DNA of 64,000 bases from CAIYPG01 sp903864555 (GCA_947474715.1 CANJJT010000005.1:1-64000), one strand, 5' to 3'. Shown: positions 35,397 to 44,353, counted from the first letter of the stretch. A program made the numbers and translations. Notes: generated from the sequence alone by a model not told the origin.

Positions 35397-36368
35397 TCAT
35401 TCAGGGACGATCTTTGCGTCGGCCACGACTTTCTTCCAGCGCTCGTACTCCTCGCGCATCAGCCGCGATACAAATTCCGGTGTGCTGGCCGCGGTGTCGA
35501 AACCGGCACCGGTGAGCGTTTTCACGACCTGTGGGTCGCCCAGCGCCTGGCTGGCCACGCCATGCATGCGGGTGATCAGGGCCGGCGTGGTTTTCGGCGG
35601 GGCGAACAGTGCGAACCAGGTCGAGACCAGATAGCCGGGGTAGCCCAGCTCTTCCATGGTGGGGACGTCCGGGACGGCGTGGGCGCGCGAGCTCCAGCCC
35701 GAGGCCAGCGGAATCATCTTGCCCGAGCGGATATGAGGCAGCACGGTGGCTGCGCCATTGATCACGATCTGCACCCGGCCCGCCAGCATGTCCTGCATCA
35801 TCTGCGCCGTGCCTTTGTAGGGCACATGCAGGATGTCCGTGCCGGTCATGGACTTGAACAGCTCCATGCCCAGCTGATTGGGTGTGCCGGTCCCCGGCGA
35901 GCCGTAATTGAGCTGGCCCGGTCTGGATTTGGCCAGCTTCACCAGTTCGGCGATGGATTTCACGCCCAGGCCGGGGTGGACCAGGATCAGCGCATTGCTG
36001 CTCACCGTCATGCTGATGGGGGAGAGGTCGCGGAAGGGATCGAAGGGCAGCTTGTCGCCATACAGCGCCGCGGCGATCGAGGTATGTCCGGCGGTGGAGA
36101 GCATCAGGGTGTAGCCATCCGGTGCCGAGCGTGCCAGTGACTGGGTGCCGATGGCGCCATTGGCGCTGGGGGTGTTCTCCACCACAAAGGCCTGTGCAGT
36201 GATGTCCTGCATCTTGGCGCTGACGGTGCGGGCGGTGAGGTCGGTCGGGCCGCCGGGAGGATAACCGACGATCACCTTCACCGGTTTGACCGGCCAGGTC
36301 TGTGCCAGGGCCGGTAGCACCGATGTTGCCAGAATGCCTGCACAAACCGCCTGCAGAACGATGTTCAT
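35397..36368 (-). CDS. TctC/Bug-type receptor (paralog of the 34279 gene)
   Basis: 323 residues from the ATG before NIVLQAVC, with AGGAGG five bases upstream; an earlier ATG is rejected. Signal peptide cut near ALA-QTWPVKP. Blocks: IVGYPPGGPTDLTARTVSAKM, ENTPSANGAIGTQSLARSAPDGY, NYGSPGTGTPNQLGMELFKSM. It is the most upstream of three receptor genes in a row. The 143 bases between it and the next gene contain two GATTCATTGAT copies 16 bases apart (35336 and 35352). Confidence 0.9.
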   Translation of the reverse strand: MNIVLQAVCAGILATSVLPALAQTWPVKPVKVIVGYPPGGPTDLTARTVSAKMQDITAQAFVVENTPSANGAIGTQSLARSAPDGYTLMLSTAGHTSIAAALYGDKLPFDPFRDLSPISMTVSSNALILVHPGLGVKSIAELVKLAKSRPGQLNYGSPGTGTPNQLGMELFKSMTGTDILHVPYKGTAQMMQDMLAGRVQIVINGAATVLPHIRSGKMIPLASGWSSRAHAVPDVPTMEELGYPGYLVSTWFALFAPPKTTPALITRMHGVASQALGDPQVVKTLTGAGFDTAASTPEFVSRLMREEYERWKKVVADAKIVPE

Positions 36369-36512
36369 GAACGCCTCCTGTGATAGCCACCACCTCGTGG
36401 GCCCCGGCCGCTCGGTGTGCCGGGCCGCCACTTTACTACGGCTGCGACCAATGATGGCCGCCGAACTGGCCGGCCTGGTCCACCTTGGTGTCGTGGCAGG
36501 CAACATCGGTCT

Positions 36513-36578
36513 TCAGGGGCTGGCCAGGAATCGCAGCCGCGGTGAAAGGGACATCGGCAGGGAGCCGGTGTCCAGCAT
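36513..36578 (-). CDS. Possible 21-residue peptide after the hydroxylase gene
   Basis: An ATG with AGGAG six bases upstream opens a 21-codon frame, MLDTGSLPMSLSPRLRFLASP. It lies 71 bases past the end of the molybdenum hydroxylase gene, in the same direction. The good ribosome site is the only support. It could be a true small protein, a gene remnant (it loosely recalls the N-terminus of other molybdopterin dehydrogenases), or chance. The rest of the 280-base gap shows nothing. Confidence 0.2.
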   Translation of the reverse strand: MLDTGSLPMSLSPRLRFLASP

Positions 36579-36648
36579 GGCGTACTCCTGGAGGGTGATG
36601 GCTGGCTGTGGGTCTGACTTTGGTGGACGATTTCTTTGGTGGACGGCT

Positions 36649-38979
36649 TCAGGCAGCTTCAACCGACAGGGCACAGGGACGGCCGTGGCCGGCTTCCTGC
36701 AGCGCGCGCCAGACGCGCTGGGGTGTCGCCGGCATGTCGAAATGTCTGACGCCGCCGCGGCGCAGCGCATCCATGATGGCGTTCATCACGGTGGGCAACG
36801 AACCGGTCACGCCGGATTCGCCCACGCCTTTCACACCCAGGGGATTGGTCTTGGTGGGAACCGGGTGGTCGGTCAGTTCCGGCCTGACGAAGGTGGTGGC
36901 GCGCGGCATGGGGTAGTCCATGAAGCTGCCGGTGAGCAACTGTCCCGACTCGCGGTCGTACACGGAGTGTTCGCCCAGTACCTGGCCGGCCCCCTGCATG
37001 ATGCCGCCGTGCATCTGGCCTTCGACGATCTGGTGGTTGATGATGACGCCGGCGTCATCGATGCCGCTGTAGCGCAGCACGTCCACCTCCCCGGTGTCCG
37101 GATCGATTTCGACCTCGGCAATGTGGCAGCTGTTGGGAAAGGTCATGCCGAACAGGGCTTGTGCCTTGGTGTCCAGGGGATGGGGCTTCTCGCTCTTGTG
37201 CTGGTCGGCCAGACTGGCCAGGCTGATCTTTCGGTCGGTGCCCTTGATGCGGTATTCACCGTGCTCGAAGTCGATGTCCTCGGGGGCTGCCTCCAGGGAC
37301 TTCGCAGCCAGCGTGCGGCCTTTCTCGATGATCTCCTTGGCAGCCAGGCTGAACACGCTGCCGGCGCCGACCATGGTGCGCGAACCGCCGGCGCCATTGC
37401 CGGCGACACGCACGCCGGCCTCGCCGCTGCGCAACACGAAACGCTCCAGTGGCAGGCCGGTGGCATCGGAGAGGATCTGCGAGAAAGTGGTTTCATGGCC
37501 CTGGCCGCCTGACTGGGCAGCCGCATACAGGGCAATGGTGCCATCGGCATCGAAGCGCACTATGCCATCGTCGGAGCTGCGGCCGGCACCGGTCGCCTCG
37601 ATGAAGGTGGCAATGCCGCGACCGCGCAGCTTGCCGTTTTTCGCCGACTCCGCCTGGCGCTTGTCGAAACCCGCCCAGTCCGCCTGCGCCAGCGCCTTGT
37701 CGAGCACGCCGTGGAAGTCGCCGCAATCGAGCACGATGTCGTGCACCTGCTTGTAGGGGAAGCGGTCGGCCGGCACCAGGTTGCGCCGGCGCAAGTCCAC
37801 CGGGTCCATCTGCAGTTCCTGGGCGGCCTGGTCGACCAGTCGCTCGAGGATGTAGGACATCAGCGGGCGCCCGGAGCCGCGATAGGCTGCGGTGCAGGTG
37901 GTGTTGGTCAGGACCACGCGCGAGCGTATCCAGGCCGCTGGCACGTCATAGACACCGGTCAGGCAGTTGATGGCGCTGCCGGTGGCGGGGAAGGTGCCGT
38001 TGGGCGAAGAGTAGGCGCCCAGGTTCTGGATGAAGTCAAAACGCATGGCGAGGAAGCGGCCGTCCTTGTCCAGGGCCAGCTCACCGCGCGTGGTGCAGTC
38101 GCGTGCATGGTCGTCATTGAGGAAGACTTCGGAACGCGTGCCGGTCCATTTCACCGGACGGCCGGTCAGCTTTGCAGCGAGCAGCACGGCCACGTATTCC
38201 GGATACAGCGCGGAACGCGCGCCGAAGCCGCCGCCGACGTCCTTGGCCACCACGCTCAGCTTGGCGCTGGGCAGGCCGGTGGCGCCGACCAGCAGGGCGG
38301 CCTGGTTGCCTACGCCCTGGCTGCAGCAGTACAGCGTGTGCATGTCGCTGCCGGCATCGTAGGTGGCGGCGCAGGCGCGCGGCTCCAGCGGCTGGGCGAT
38401 GACACGGTTGTTGTGCACGTTGATGCTGACGGTGCGGGCGGCCTTGCTGAAGGCTGCGGTCGTGGCAGCCTCGTTGCCGGTCTCGAAATCCAGCGCCAGG
38501 TTGCCGGGCACCTGCTCGTGCAGTTGCGGCGCCTTCGCCTCCAGGGCGTCAACGGCATTGCTGACCGAGGGCAGGTCGCGGAATTCGACCTGTACCGCTT
38601 CCAGGGCGTCCTGTGCCGCCTGCGGGGTCTCGGCGACGATGCAGGCGACGCATTCGCCGACATACCGTACCCGGTCCCTGGCCAGGATGGGGCGTGAGGG
38701 CTTCCAGGTGTCGCGGCCGTCGCGATGCTTGGCGGGCATGTTCACCGGTATGTCGCTGAATCCCGCCTTGGCGATGTCGGCATGGGTCAGCACCGCCAGC
38801 ACGCCGGGCATGGCCAGCGCTGCGCTGGTGTCGATGGAGACGATTTCGGCATGGGCATGGTCCGAGCGCAGGAACACGGCATGCGCCTGCTTCGGGAAGT
38901 ACCAGTCCGAGGCATAGCAGCCGGAGCCGGTAAGCAGTCGGGCATCTTCGAGTCTTCCAAGGAACTGGGCGTGGGTCAT
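36649..38979 (-). CDS. Xanthine dehydrogenase family protein, molybdopterin-binding subunit (CoxL-like)
   Basis: 776 residues of the large molybdenum hydroxylase subunit. Blocks: RVRYVGECVACIVAETPQAAQDA near the N-terminus, QPLEPRACAATYD, VVAKDVGGGFGARSALYPE, AYRGSGRPLMSYILERLVDQAA, SGGQGHETTFSQ and, near the C-terminus, NPLGVKGVGESGVTG, whose Glu is the active-site base. The AYRGSGRP loop is not the CO-dehydrogenase AYRCSFR form, so this is a general hydroxylase. The start with GGAG eight bases upstream is preferred to an ATG 23 codons earlier. No FAD or 2Fe-2S subunit gene adjoins it, so partners must be elsewhere. Confidence 0.9.
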   Translation of the reverse strand: MTHAQFLGRLEDARLLTGSGCYASDWYFPKQAHAVFLRSDHAHAEIVSIDTSAALAMPGVLAVLTHADIAKAGFSDIPVNMPAKHRDGRDTWKPSRPILARDRVRYVGECVACIVAETPQAAQDALEAVQVEFRDLPSVSNAVDALEAKAPQLHEQVPGNLALDFETGNEAATTAAFSKAARTVSINVHNNRVIAQPLEPRACAATYDAGSDMHTLYCCSQGVGNQAALLVGATGLPSAKLSVVAKDVGGGFGARSALYPEYVAVLLAAKLTGRPVKWTGTRSEVFLNDDHARDCTTRGELALDKDGRFLAMRFDFIQNLGAYSSPNGTFPATGSAINCLTGVYDVPAAWIRSRVVLTNTTCTAAYRGSGRPLMSYILERLVDQAAQELQMDPVDLRRRNLVPADRFPYKQVHDIVLDCGDFHGVLDKALAQADWAGFDKRQAESAKNGKLRGRGIATFIEATGAGRSSDDGIVRFDADGTIALYAAAQSGGQGHETTFSQILSDATGLPLERFVLRSGEAGVRVAGNGAGGSRTMVGAGSVFSLAAKEIIEKGRTLAAKSLEAAPEDIDFEHGEYRIKGTDRKISLASLADQHKSEKPHPLDTKAQALFGMTFPNSCHIAEVEIDPDTGEVDVLRYSGIDDAGVIINHQIVEGQMHGGIMQGAGQVLGEHSVYDRESGQLLTGSFMDYPMPRATTFVRPELTDHPVPTKTNPLGVKGVGESGVTGSLPTVMNAIMDALRRGGVRHFDMPATPQRVWRALQEAGHGRPCALSVEAA

Positions 38980-39086
38980 GGCAGTCACTCCGGTGGCCGA
39001 TGGCGGGGAGGCAAGATCATAGCAGAGCCGGGAGGGCGGCCAGGCCATCCAGACGGGTGATCACAATGGCTATGTAAGCCTAATGC

Positions 39087-39104
39087 TGATGGATGTATCC
39101 ATCA
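39087..39104. promoter_or_regulatory. 18-bp palindrome upstream of the hydroxylase gene
   Basis: TGATGGAT and its exact complement ATCCATCA are separated by two bases. The site lies about 110 bases upstream of the molybdenum hydroxylase start, in the AT-rich gap after the dppC-like gene. Its size and symmetry fit an operator for a dimeric repressor of the GntR or TetR kind. No regulator gene is near. Confidence 0.4.
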
Positions 39105-39142
39105 TGAATTGATAGTAATACCTGCGATCATTCCCGGCCGGC

Positions 39143-40060
39143 TCAGGCCGATTTGCCCAGGCGCGGGTCCAGGCTGTCGCGCCAGCGGTCCCCCACCAGG
39201 TTGATGCAGGCGATGGTCAGCAGCAGGGCCAGGCCGGGATAGAAGCTGATCCAGTACTTGCCCGAGAGCATGTAGGTGAAGCCGTTGGCAATCAGCAGGC
39301 CCAGCGAGGGTTCGGTGATGGGCAGGCCGAGGCCGAGAAAGGACAGCGTGGCTTCCAGGGAGATGGCGGCGGCGATCTGCACCATGGCTACCACCAGGAG
39401 AGGGGGCAAACAGTTGGGCAACAGGTGCACGAGGATGATGCGGGGCGCAGGCAGGCCGAGCGCGATGGCCGAGCGTATGTATTCACGATTGCGCTCGGCC
39501 AGCGCCACGCCGCGCACGGTGCGGGCGTAATAGGCCCATTGCACGGCGATCAGGGCCGCGATGATCTTGTCCACCCCCTGGCCCATCACGGCCAGCAGCA
39601 CCAGTGCGATCAGCACCGAAGGAAAGGACAGTTGCAGGTCGGCGATGCGCATGGCCAGGGCGTCGAACCAGCCGCCGCGCCACGCAGAGACCAGACCCAC
39701 GAGCAGGCCCAGGGACAGCGCCAGCACGGTGCTGGCCAGCGCAACCATCAGGCTGGTGCGCAATCCGTAGAGGATGGCCGAGAGCATGTCCCGCCCCTGG
39801 TCGTCACTGCCCAGCAGGTAATGGTGTGTTCCGCCGTCCGCCGCCGGGGCGGATGACGCGCTTCCCGGCGCCAGGCGCGCATCCATGATGTCCAGTTGCG
39901 CCAGGTCATAAGGGTTCTGCGGTGCAATCCATGGCGCGAACAGGGCGGCTGCGGTGATCAGCACCAGCAGGACCAGCGCTATCCGCGGCACGATCTGCGT
40001 GGCTGAAGCGCGCGTGGGGGACCTGGCCTGCAGCTTGTTGCCGGTGCCGGGGGGCGTCAT
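39143..40060 (-). CDS. ABC transporter permease, DppC type
   Basis: 305 residues, about six membrane helices. The DppC/OppC N-terminal region is followed by GSDDQGRDMLSAILYGLRTSLMVALAS and the cytoplasmic EAA loop RNREYIRSAIALGLPAPRIILVHLLPN that docks on the ATPase. It is the second permease of an oligopeptide/opine/nickel-type importer. The ATG overlaps the DppB-type gene stop by four bases. No ATPase gene follows; the next gene in the same direction is the molybdenum hydroxylase. Confidence 0.92.
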   Translation of the reverse strand: MTPPGTGNKLQARSPTRASATQIVPRIALVLLVLITAAALFAPWIAPQNPYDLAQLDIMDARLAPGSASSAPAADGGTHHYLLGSDDQGRDMLSAILYGLRTSLMVALASTVLALSLGLLVGLVSAWRGGWFDALAMRIADLQLSFPSVLIALVLLAVMGQGVDKIIAALIAVQWAYYARTVRGVALAERNREYIRSAIALGLPAPRIILVHLLPNCLPPLLVVAMVQIAAAISLEATLSFLGLGLPITEPSLGLLIANGFTYMLSGKYWISFYPGLALLLTIACINLVGDRWRDSLDPRLGKSA

Positions 40061-41031
40061 GTGGCAACTCCCAGCCGTACGCGTGGATCGAGCAGCGCAT
40101 ACAGCAGGTCCACCACCAGGTTGATGGCAACAAACAGGGTGACTGTCAGGCACAGGTAGGCCACCACGACCGGGCGGTCGAGCGCGTTGATGGAGTCGAT
40201 CAGCAGCTTGCCCATGCCCGGCCAGGCGAACACGGTCTCGGTCACCACCGAGAAGGCGATGAGGGAGCCGAACTCCAGGCCGAGCACGGTCAGCACCGGC
40301 ATCAGGATGTTGCGCAGCACATGCTTGCCCACCACGCGCCATTCGGGCAGGCCCTTGGCGCGCGCCACGCGCACGTACTCCTGCTGCATGGCCTCGCGCG
40401 TGCCGGCTCGTACCAGGCGGATCACCAGTGCCAGCTTGAATAATGACAGCGTCAGGGCGGGCAGCAGCAGGTGCGCCAGGCCGTCGAGGGTGAGGAGGCT
40501 GGTCGGCACGCCCAGCAGTTCACGCGTGGCACCGCGGCCGCTGGCCGGCAGCCAGCCCAGCTGCACCGAGAACAGCATGATCAGGGTGAGGCCGACCCAG
40601 AAGGTGGGCAGCGAGAAACCCAGGATGGAGCCGGCGAGGATGCTGCGTCCGGCGATGCCCTGCGGGCGCAGTCCGGCCCACAGTCCCAGTGGAATGCCCA
40701 GGACGACGGCGATCAGCAGGGCCGTGACGGCCAGTTCCAAAGTGGCGGGCATGCGTTCCAGGATCAGCGGCATGGCCGGCGTGTTGAAGGCGAAGGATCG
40801 GCCGAGATCGCCGCTGGCGGCCTGCACGACGAAGGTGAGGTATTGCCGCCACAAGGGCTGGTCCAGGCCCAGCGCCGCAGTCATGCGCGCGGCTTCGGCC
40901 TGGTCCGCATTCGGGCTGATCATCAGCGCCACTGGATCGCCGATGACGTGTATGCCGGCAAATACCAGCAGCGACATCACCAGGATCACGCCGGCACTCT
41001 GCGCCAGGCGCTGCAGCAGATAGGCGCTCAC
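40057..41031 (-). CDS. ABC transporter permease, DppB type
   Basis: 324 residues. The start is GTG (MSAYLLQRLAQSAGVILVMSLLVFAGIHVIGDP), the classic DppB opening. About six membrane helices; the EAA loop is REAMQQEYVRVARAKGLPEWRVVGKHVLRN. It forms the channel with the DppC-type protein, whose gene it overlaps by four bases. The ribosome site is weak, so its translation may depend on the small upstream gene 33 bases away. Confidence 0.92.
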   Translation of the reverse strand: MSAYLLQRLAQSAGVILVMSLLVFAGIHVIGDPVALMISPNADQAEAARMTAALGLDQPLWRQYLTFVVQAASGDLGRSFAFNTPAMPLILERMPATLELAVTALLIAVVLGIPLGLWAGLRPQGIAGRSILAGSILGFSLPTFWVGLTLIMLFSVQLGWLPASGRGATRELLGVPTSLLTLDGLAHLLLPALTLSLFKLALVIRLVRAGTREAMQQEYVRVARAKGLPEWRVVGKHVLRNILMPVLTVLGLEFGSLIAFSVVTETVFAWPGMGKLLIDSINALDRPVVVAYLCLTVTLFVAINLVVDLLYALLDPRVRLGVAT

Positions 41032-41064
41032 CCCGACAGCCGTGTCACGCCGGGATGATCCGGC

Positions 41065-41331
41065 TCAGGGCCATGGCAGCTTGTAGCGCCGCTGCAGCTG
41101 CCGCACTTCCTGGTGTATGCCCTGCCAGCAGGGGGAGCGGTCGCGCACGCCGTCGGCATCCAGCGGCGGGGCGATGCGCCAGTTGCTGTGCTCGATGAGG
41201 CCTGGTGCGAACAGCTGGATCGCCTCGATGCGGTATCCCTGGCATTCGCTGCACAGGCTGAGCAGGGCATCGAGCTTCAGCTGGAGCTCTTCGCGCGAGA
41301 TGAGTTGCTGGTCGGGGTTGGGTCTGGACAT
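41065..41331 (-). CDS. Small hypothetical protein inside the ABC transporter operon
   Basis: 88 residues, soluble, no recognised domain: an N-terminal helix REELQLKLDALLSLCSECQGY, a middle with HSNWRIAPPLDADGVRDRSPCWQGI, and a C-terminal basic helix HQEVRQLQRRYKLPWP. Three Cys residues are present, two as CSEC. It lies between the receptor gene (21 bases upstream) and the DppB-type gene (33 bases downstream), all leftward, so it is very probably part of the operon. Function unknown. Confidence 0.65.
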   Translation of the reverse strand: MSRPNPDQQLISREELQLKLDALLSLCSECQGYRIEAIQLFAPGLIEHSNWRIAPPLDADGVRDRSPCWQGIHQEVRQLQRRYKLPWP

Positions 41332-41352
41332 GCTGGCTCGGAGAAGGAAGGG

Positions 41353-42960
41353 TTATTTCGGCCGCACGTGGTGGGCAAAGGTGTATTCATCGGTGCGCCC
41401 ATCGTAGCGCAGCGGTTGCTTGAGCGCCCAGGTGGCGATCTGGTGGTGCAGCGGCACCACGCCGACGTCGCGCAGGGCGATGGCTGCGGCCTCGCGCGCG
41501 GTGGCTTCGCGTTTTTTTACGTCGACACTGGCAAAGCCCTGGTCAAGCAGCTGGTCCACCTTGGGGTTGGAATAGCGCGACCAGTTCCAGGTGCCGTAGC
41601 CCTTGTCCGGGGTCGGGGTGGCCATCAGGGCACGCAGGGCGAGGTCACCGGAGAAGGATCCCCAGCCCAGCATGGCGGCACTGAACTCGCCGTTGCGGGC
41701 CTTGGGCAGGTAGACATTGATGGGCATGGCCTCCACTTTGGCCTGGATGCCCACGCGTGCCAGCATCTGCGCCATGGCCTGGGTGATCTGTTCGTCGTTG
41801 GGGTAGCGGTTGTTGGGCGCATGCAGGGTCAGGCCGAAGCCTTCGGGGTAGCCTGCCTCGGCCAGCAGCTTCTTGGCGCCTTCCGGATCATGGGCCTCGG
41901 CCTTCAATTCCTTCACGTGGGCAAAGACTGGCGGGGAGACGATGTTGGAGGCCGGGATGGCGGCGCCTTCCATGACGCGATCGACGATGGCCTGGCGGTT
42001 CACCGCCTTGGAGATGGCCAGGCGCACGCGACGGTCCTTGAACGGGTTCTTGGCCAGCGGCTGGCCGGCCTTGTCGGTGACGAAGGGCGACACTTCGCGC
42101 CACTGGTCGAGGTGGAAGAAGATGGTGCGCCAGGAGACTTTCTGCGCCAGGCTGTGTGCGGTGCTGGTTTTCAGCCGTCCGCGATCGGCGGTCGGGATGC
42201 TTTCGATCAGGTCGACGTCGCCGGCCAGCAGCGCGGCAATGCGCGCCGGGTCGCCCGGGATGATGCGAAAGCTGACCTTGTCCCAGTGGGGCTTGCCGCC
42301 CCAGTAGGCCTCATTGCGGGCCAGTTCCACGCGGTCGCCGCGCGCGAAGCGCACGAATTTGAAGGGGCCGGTGCCGACCATGGCCTTGCCGGCGTTGAAA
42401 TCCTCGGTGCTGGCACCCGCGGCAGCCTTCTTCGACACGATGAATACCGAATTCAGGTCGGGCGGCAGCATGGCGTAGGGTTTGGCGGTCTTGAATCGCA
42501 CCGTATAGCGGTCGACGACCTGTTTGGCCGTGATGGCCTGCACGAAACTGGCGTACTGGCCGTTGGGCAGCGTGGCGGCGCGATCGAGGGAGAAGAGCAC
42601 GTCATCGGCGGTGAAGTCCGAGCCGTCGTGGAACTTCAAATTACGGCGCAGCTTGAACTCCCAGGTGGTCGGGTCGACGGCGCGCCAGGACACGGCAAGG
42701 CCCGGAATGAGGCGCACATCCGCATCCACATTGACCAGCGCATCGAAGACATGCCAGCCGATCTGGTTGTTGGGGGCGATGTTGACCGCATGCGGGTCCA
42801 TGGCGGTTACGTCGGCTGCCATGCCGATCCGCAGTTCCTGGGCCTGGGTGGTCGTGGCGGCCAGCAGCAGCGACAGCGACAGGGACAGCGACAGGGACAG
42901 CGACAGGGACAGCGACAGGGACAGCGAGAGGGACAGTGTGGCCAGCAGGCGCAGGGTCAT
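41353..42960 (-). CDS. ABC transporter substrate-binding protein, family 5, with (Leu-Ser) repeat signal peptide
   Basis: 535 residues. I place the start at the second ATG (42960) because AAGGAG lies six bases before it; an ATG 15 bases earlier is possible. The signal peptide is strange: after MTLRLLAT come eleven Leu-Ser pairs (residues 9-30), then LLLAATTTQA and a cut before QELRIGMA. The mature part fits peptide/opine/nickel receptors: MDPHAVN, VFDALVNVDADVRLIPGLAVSWRAV, FHDGSDFTADDVLFSLDRA, MVGTGPFKFVRFARGDRVELARNEAYWGG. It is the first gene of the operon with the small protein and the two permeases. Confidence 0.92.
   Translation of the reverse strand: MTLRLLATLSLSLSLSLSLSLSLSLSLSLSLLLAATTTQAQELRIGMAADVTAMDPHAVNIAPNNQIGWHVFDALVNVDADVRLIPGLAVSWRAVDPTTWEFKLRRNLKFHDGSDFTADDVLFSLDRAATLPNGQYASFVQAITAKQVVDRYTVRFKTAKPYAMLPPDLNSVFIVSKKAAAGASTEDFNAGKAMVGTGPFKFVRFARGDRVELARNEAYWGGKPHWDKVSFRIIPGDPARIAALLAGDVDLIESIPTADRGRLKTSTAHSLAQKVSWRTIFFHLDQWREVSPFVTDKAGQPLAKNPFKDRRVRLAISKAVNRQAIVDRVMEGAAIPASNIVSPPVFAHVKELKAEAHDPEGAKKLLAEAGYPEGFGLTLHAPNNRYPNDEQITQAMAQMLARVGIQAKVEAMPINVYLPKARNGEFSAAMLGWGSFSGDLALRALMATPTPDKGYGTWNWSRYSNPKVDQLLDQGFASVDVKKREATAREAAAIALRDVGVVPLHHQIATWALKQPLRYDGRTDEYTFAHHVRPK
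42871..42936. repeat. Hexanucleotide tandem repeat, eleven units, coding for (Leu-Ser)11
   Basis: Eleven consecutive hexamers, alternating mainly CGACAG and GGACAG on the plus strand (so also a 12-bp period), with one CGAGAG variant. On the minus strand every unit encodes Leu-Ser in the signal peptide of the receptor. Gain or loss of units keeps the frame but changes the length of the hydrophobic core. Confidence 0.95.
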
Positions 42961-43159
42961 CGAGGGCTCCTTCATATTGCAGTCGTGTTGTGATCCGGGC
43001 GCTGCGATTATGGTTCAAGCGCGCCAGAAGGGCCAGTCGTCGACCGGACCGGTGACAACCATCCATGCAGTCTGGCTGCGCCAGGCGGACGCCGTGATAC
43101 AGGGCCCGTTGCGCCACGACTTCCCGGATAATCCCCTGATCCCCATTGCGGAGTCATCC

Positions 43160-44125
43160 ATGGCCGGGTCCAGCCTGCTGGCACTGATAGACGACATTGC
43201 CTCCATCCTCGATGACGTGGCGGCCATGAGCAAGATAGCCGCGAAGAAGACCGCAGGCGTGCTGGGGGATGATCTTGCCCTCAATGCGCAGCAGGTTTCG
43301 GGGGTGAGTGCCGATCGCGAACTGCCGGTGGTGTGGGCGGTGGCGCGCGGTTCCATGGTCAACAAGGCCATCCTGGTCCCCGCGGCGCTGGCCATCAGTG
43401 CCTTTCTTCCCTGGGCCGTGACCCCGTTGCTGATGCTGGGCGGTGCCTATCTCTGCTACGAAGGATTCGAGAAACTGGCGCACCGCTTTCTGCACGACAA
43501 GGCTGAGGATCAGGCCCGTCATGCCGCACTGGCAGCCGCCCTGGCGGACCCCGCCATTGACCTGGCCGCCATGGAAAAGGACAAGATCCGCGCGGCGGTG
43601 CGGACCGACTTTGTGCTGTCGGCTGAAATCATCGTCATCACGCTGGGCACGGTGGCCGATGCCGCCTTCGGTCAGCGGGTGCTGGTGCTGGTGACCATCG
43701 CCACATTGATGACCGTGGGTGTCTACGGACTGGTCGCGGGCATCGTCAAGCTGGATGATGCCGGCTTGGCGCTGACCCGCTCGGCCGGCCGCCTGCAACG
43801 CGGTCTGGGGGCGGTGCTGCTGCGTGCGGCGCCACTGCTGATGAAATCTCTGTCCGTGGCTGGCACGGTGGCCATGTTCATGGTCGGGGGCGGCATACTG
43901 ACCCACGGTTTCGCGCCAGTGCATGAGGGCATTGCGCATCTGGCGCAAGCGCTGCTGGTCGTGCCGGTCGTGGGTCATCTCCTTGAGGTGGTGGTGGCTG
44001 CCCTGCTCGATGCTCTGGCCGGCGTGCTGGCCGGGGCCCTGGTGCTGGGCGCGGTGTCGGTCGGGCAGCGACTGCTGCGGCGGGTGCAGTTGCCGGAGCG
44101 CAAGGGTGACCACGCCGGCCGTTGA
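43160..44125 (+). CDS. DUF808 family inner-membrane protein (YedI-like)
   Basis: 321 residues. The N-terminal segment SSLLALIDDIASILDDVAAMSKIAAKKTAGVLGDDLALNA is the DUF808 signature, followed by about six membrane helices and a conserved YEGFEKLAHRFLH. The E. coli homolog is YedI, of unknown function. GGAG six bases before the ATG sets the start. It is divergent from the ABC receptor gene and precedes the cyclase gene in the same direction by 228 bases. Confidence 0.9.
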   Translation: MAGSSLLALIDDIASILDDVAAMSKIAAKKTAGVLGDDLALNAQQVSGVSADRELPVVWAVARGSMVNKAILVPAALAISAFLPWAVTPLLMLGGAYLCYEGFEKLAHRFLHDKAEDQARHAALAAALADPAIDLAAMEKDKIRAAVRTDFVLSAEIIVITLGTVADAAFGQRVLVLVTIATLMTVGVYGLVAGIVKLDDAGLALTRSAGRLQRGLGAVLLRAAPLLMKSLSVAGTVAMFMVGGGILTHGFAPVHEGIAHLAQALLVVPVVGHLLEVVVAALLDALAGVLAGALVLGAVSVGQRLLRRVQLPERKGDHAGR

Positions 44126-44353
44126 AGGAGGCGTTCACACTGGTTTGCGCCCGGTCATGAGGCCCCGTGATCTTCAGCACGCCTCCCGGTTTCCGGTACC
44201 CGGGACCGGTGATCCACCCTGCGCAAGCCTGCGGGGATGTCCGGTGCGTTCTGCGGCAGATATAGGCACTATCATCGTGCCTTGCGTCAATACCTGCCGT
44301 TAATGCGGGGCGCGCGGGTAAAATGTATTTCCTACAACGAGCCCATACGCGCC

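Noticed and set aside
42641..43117. Proline/valine repeat protein encoded by the 12-bp repeat in another frame
   Set aside because: It is the same repeat read in a wrong frame; the Leu-Ser frame continues into a full receptor protein.
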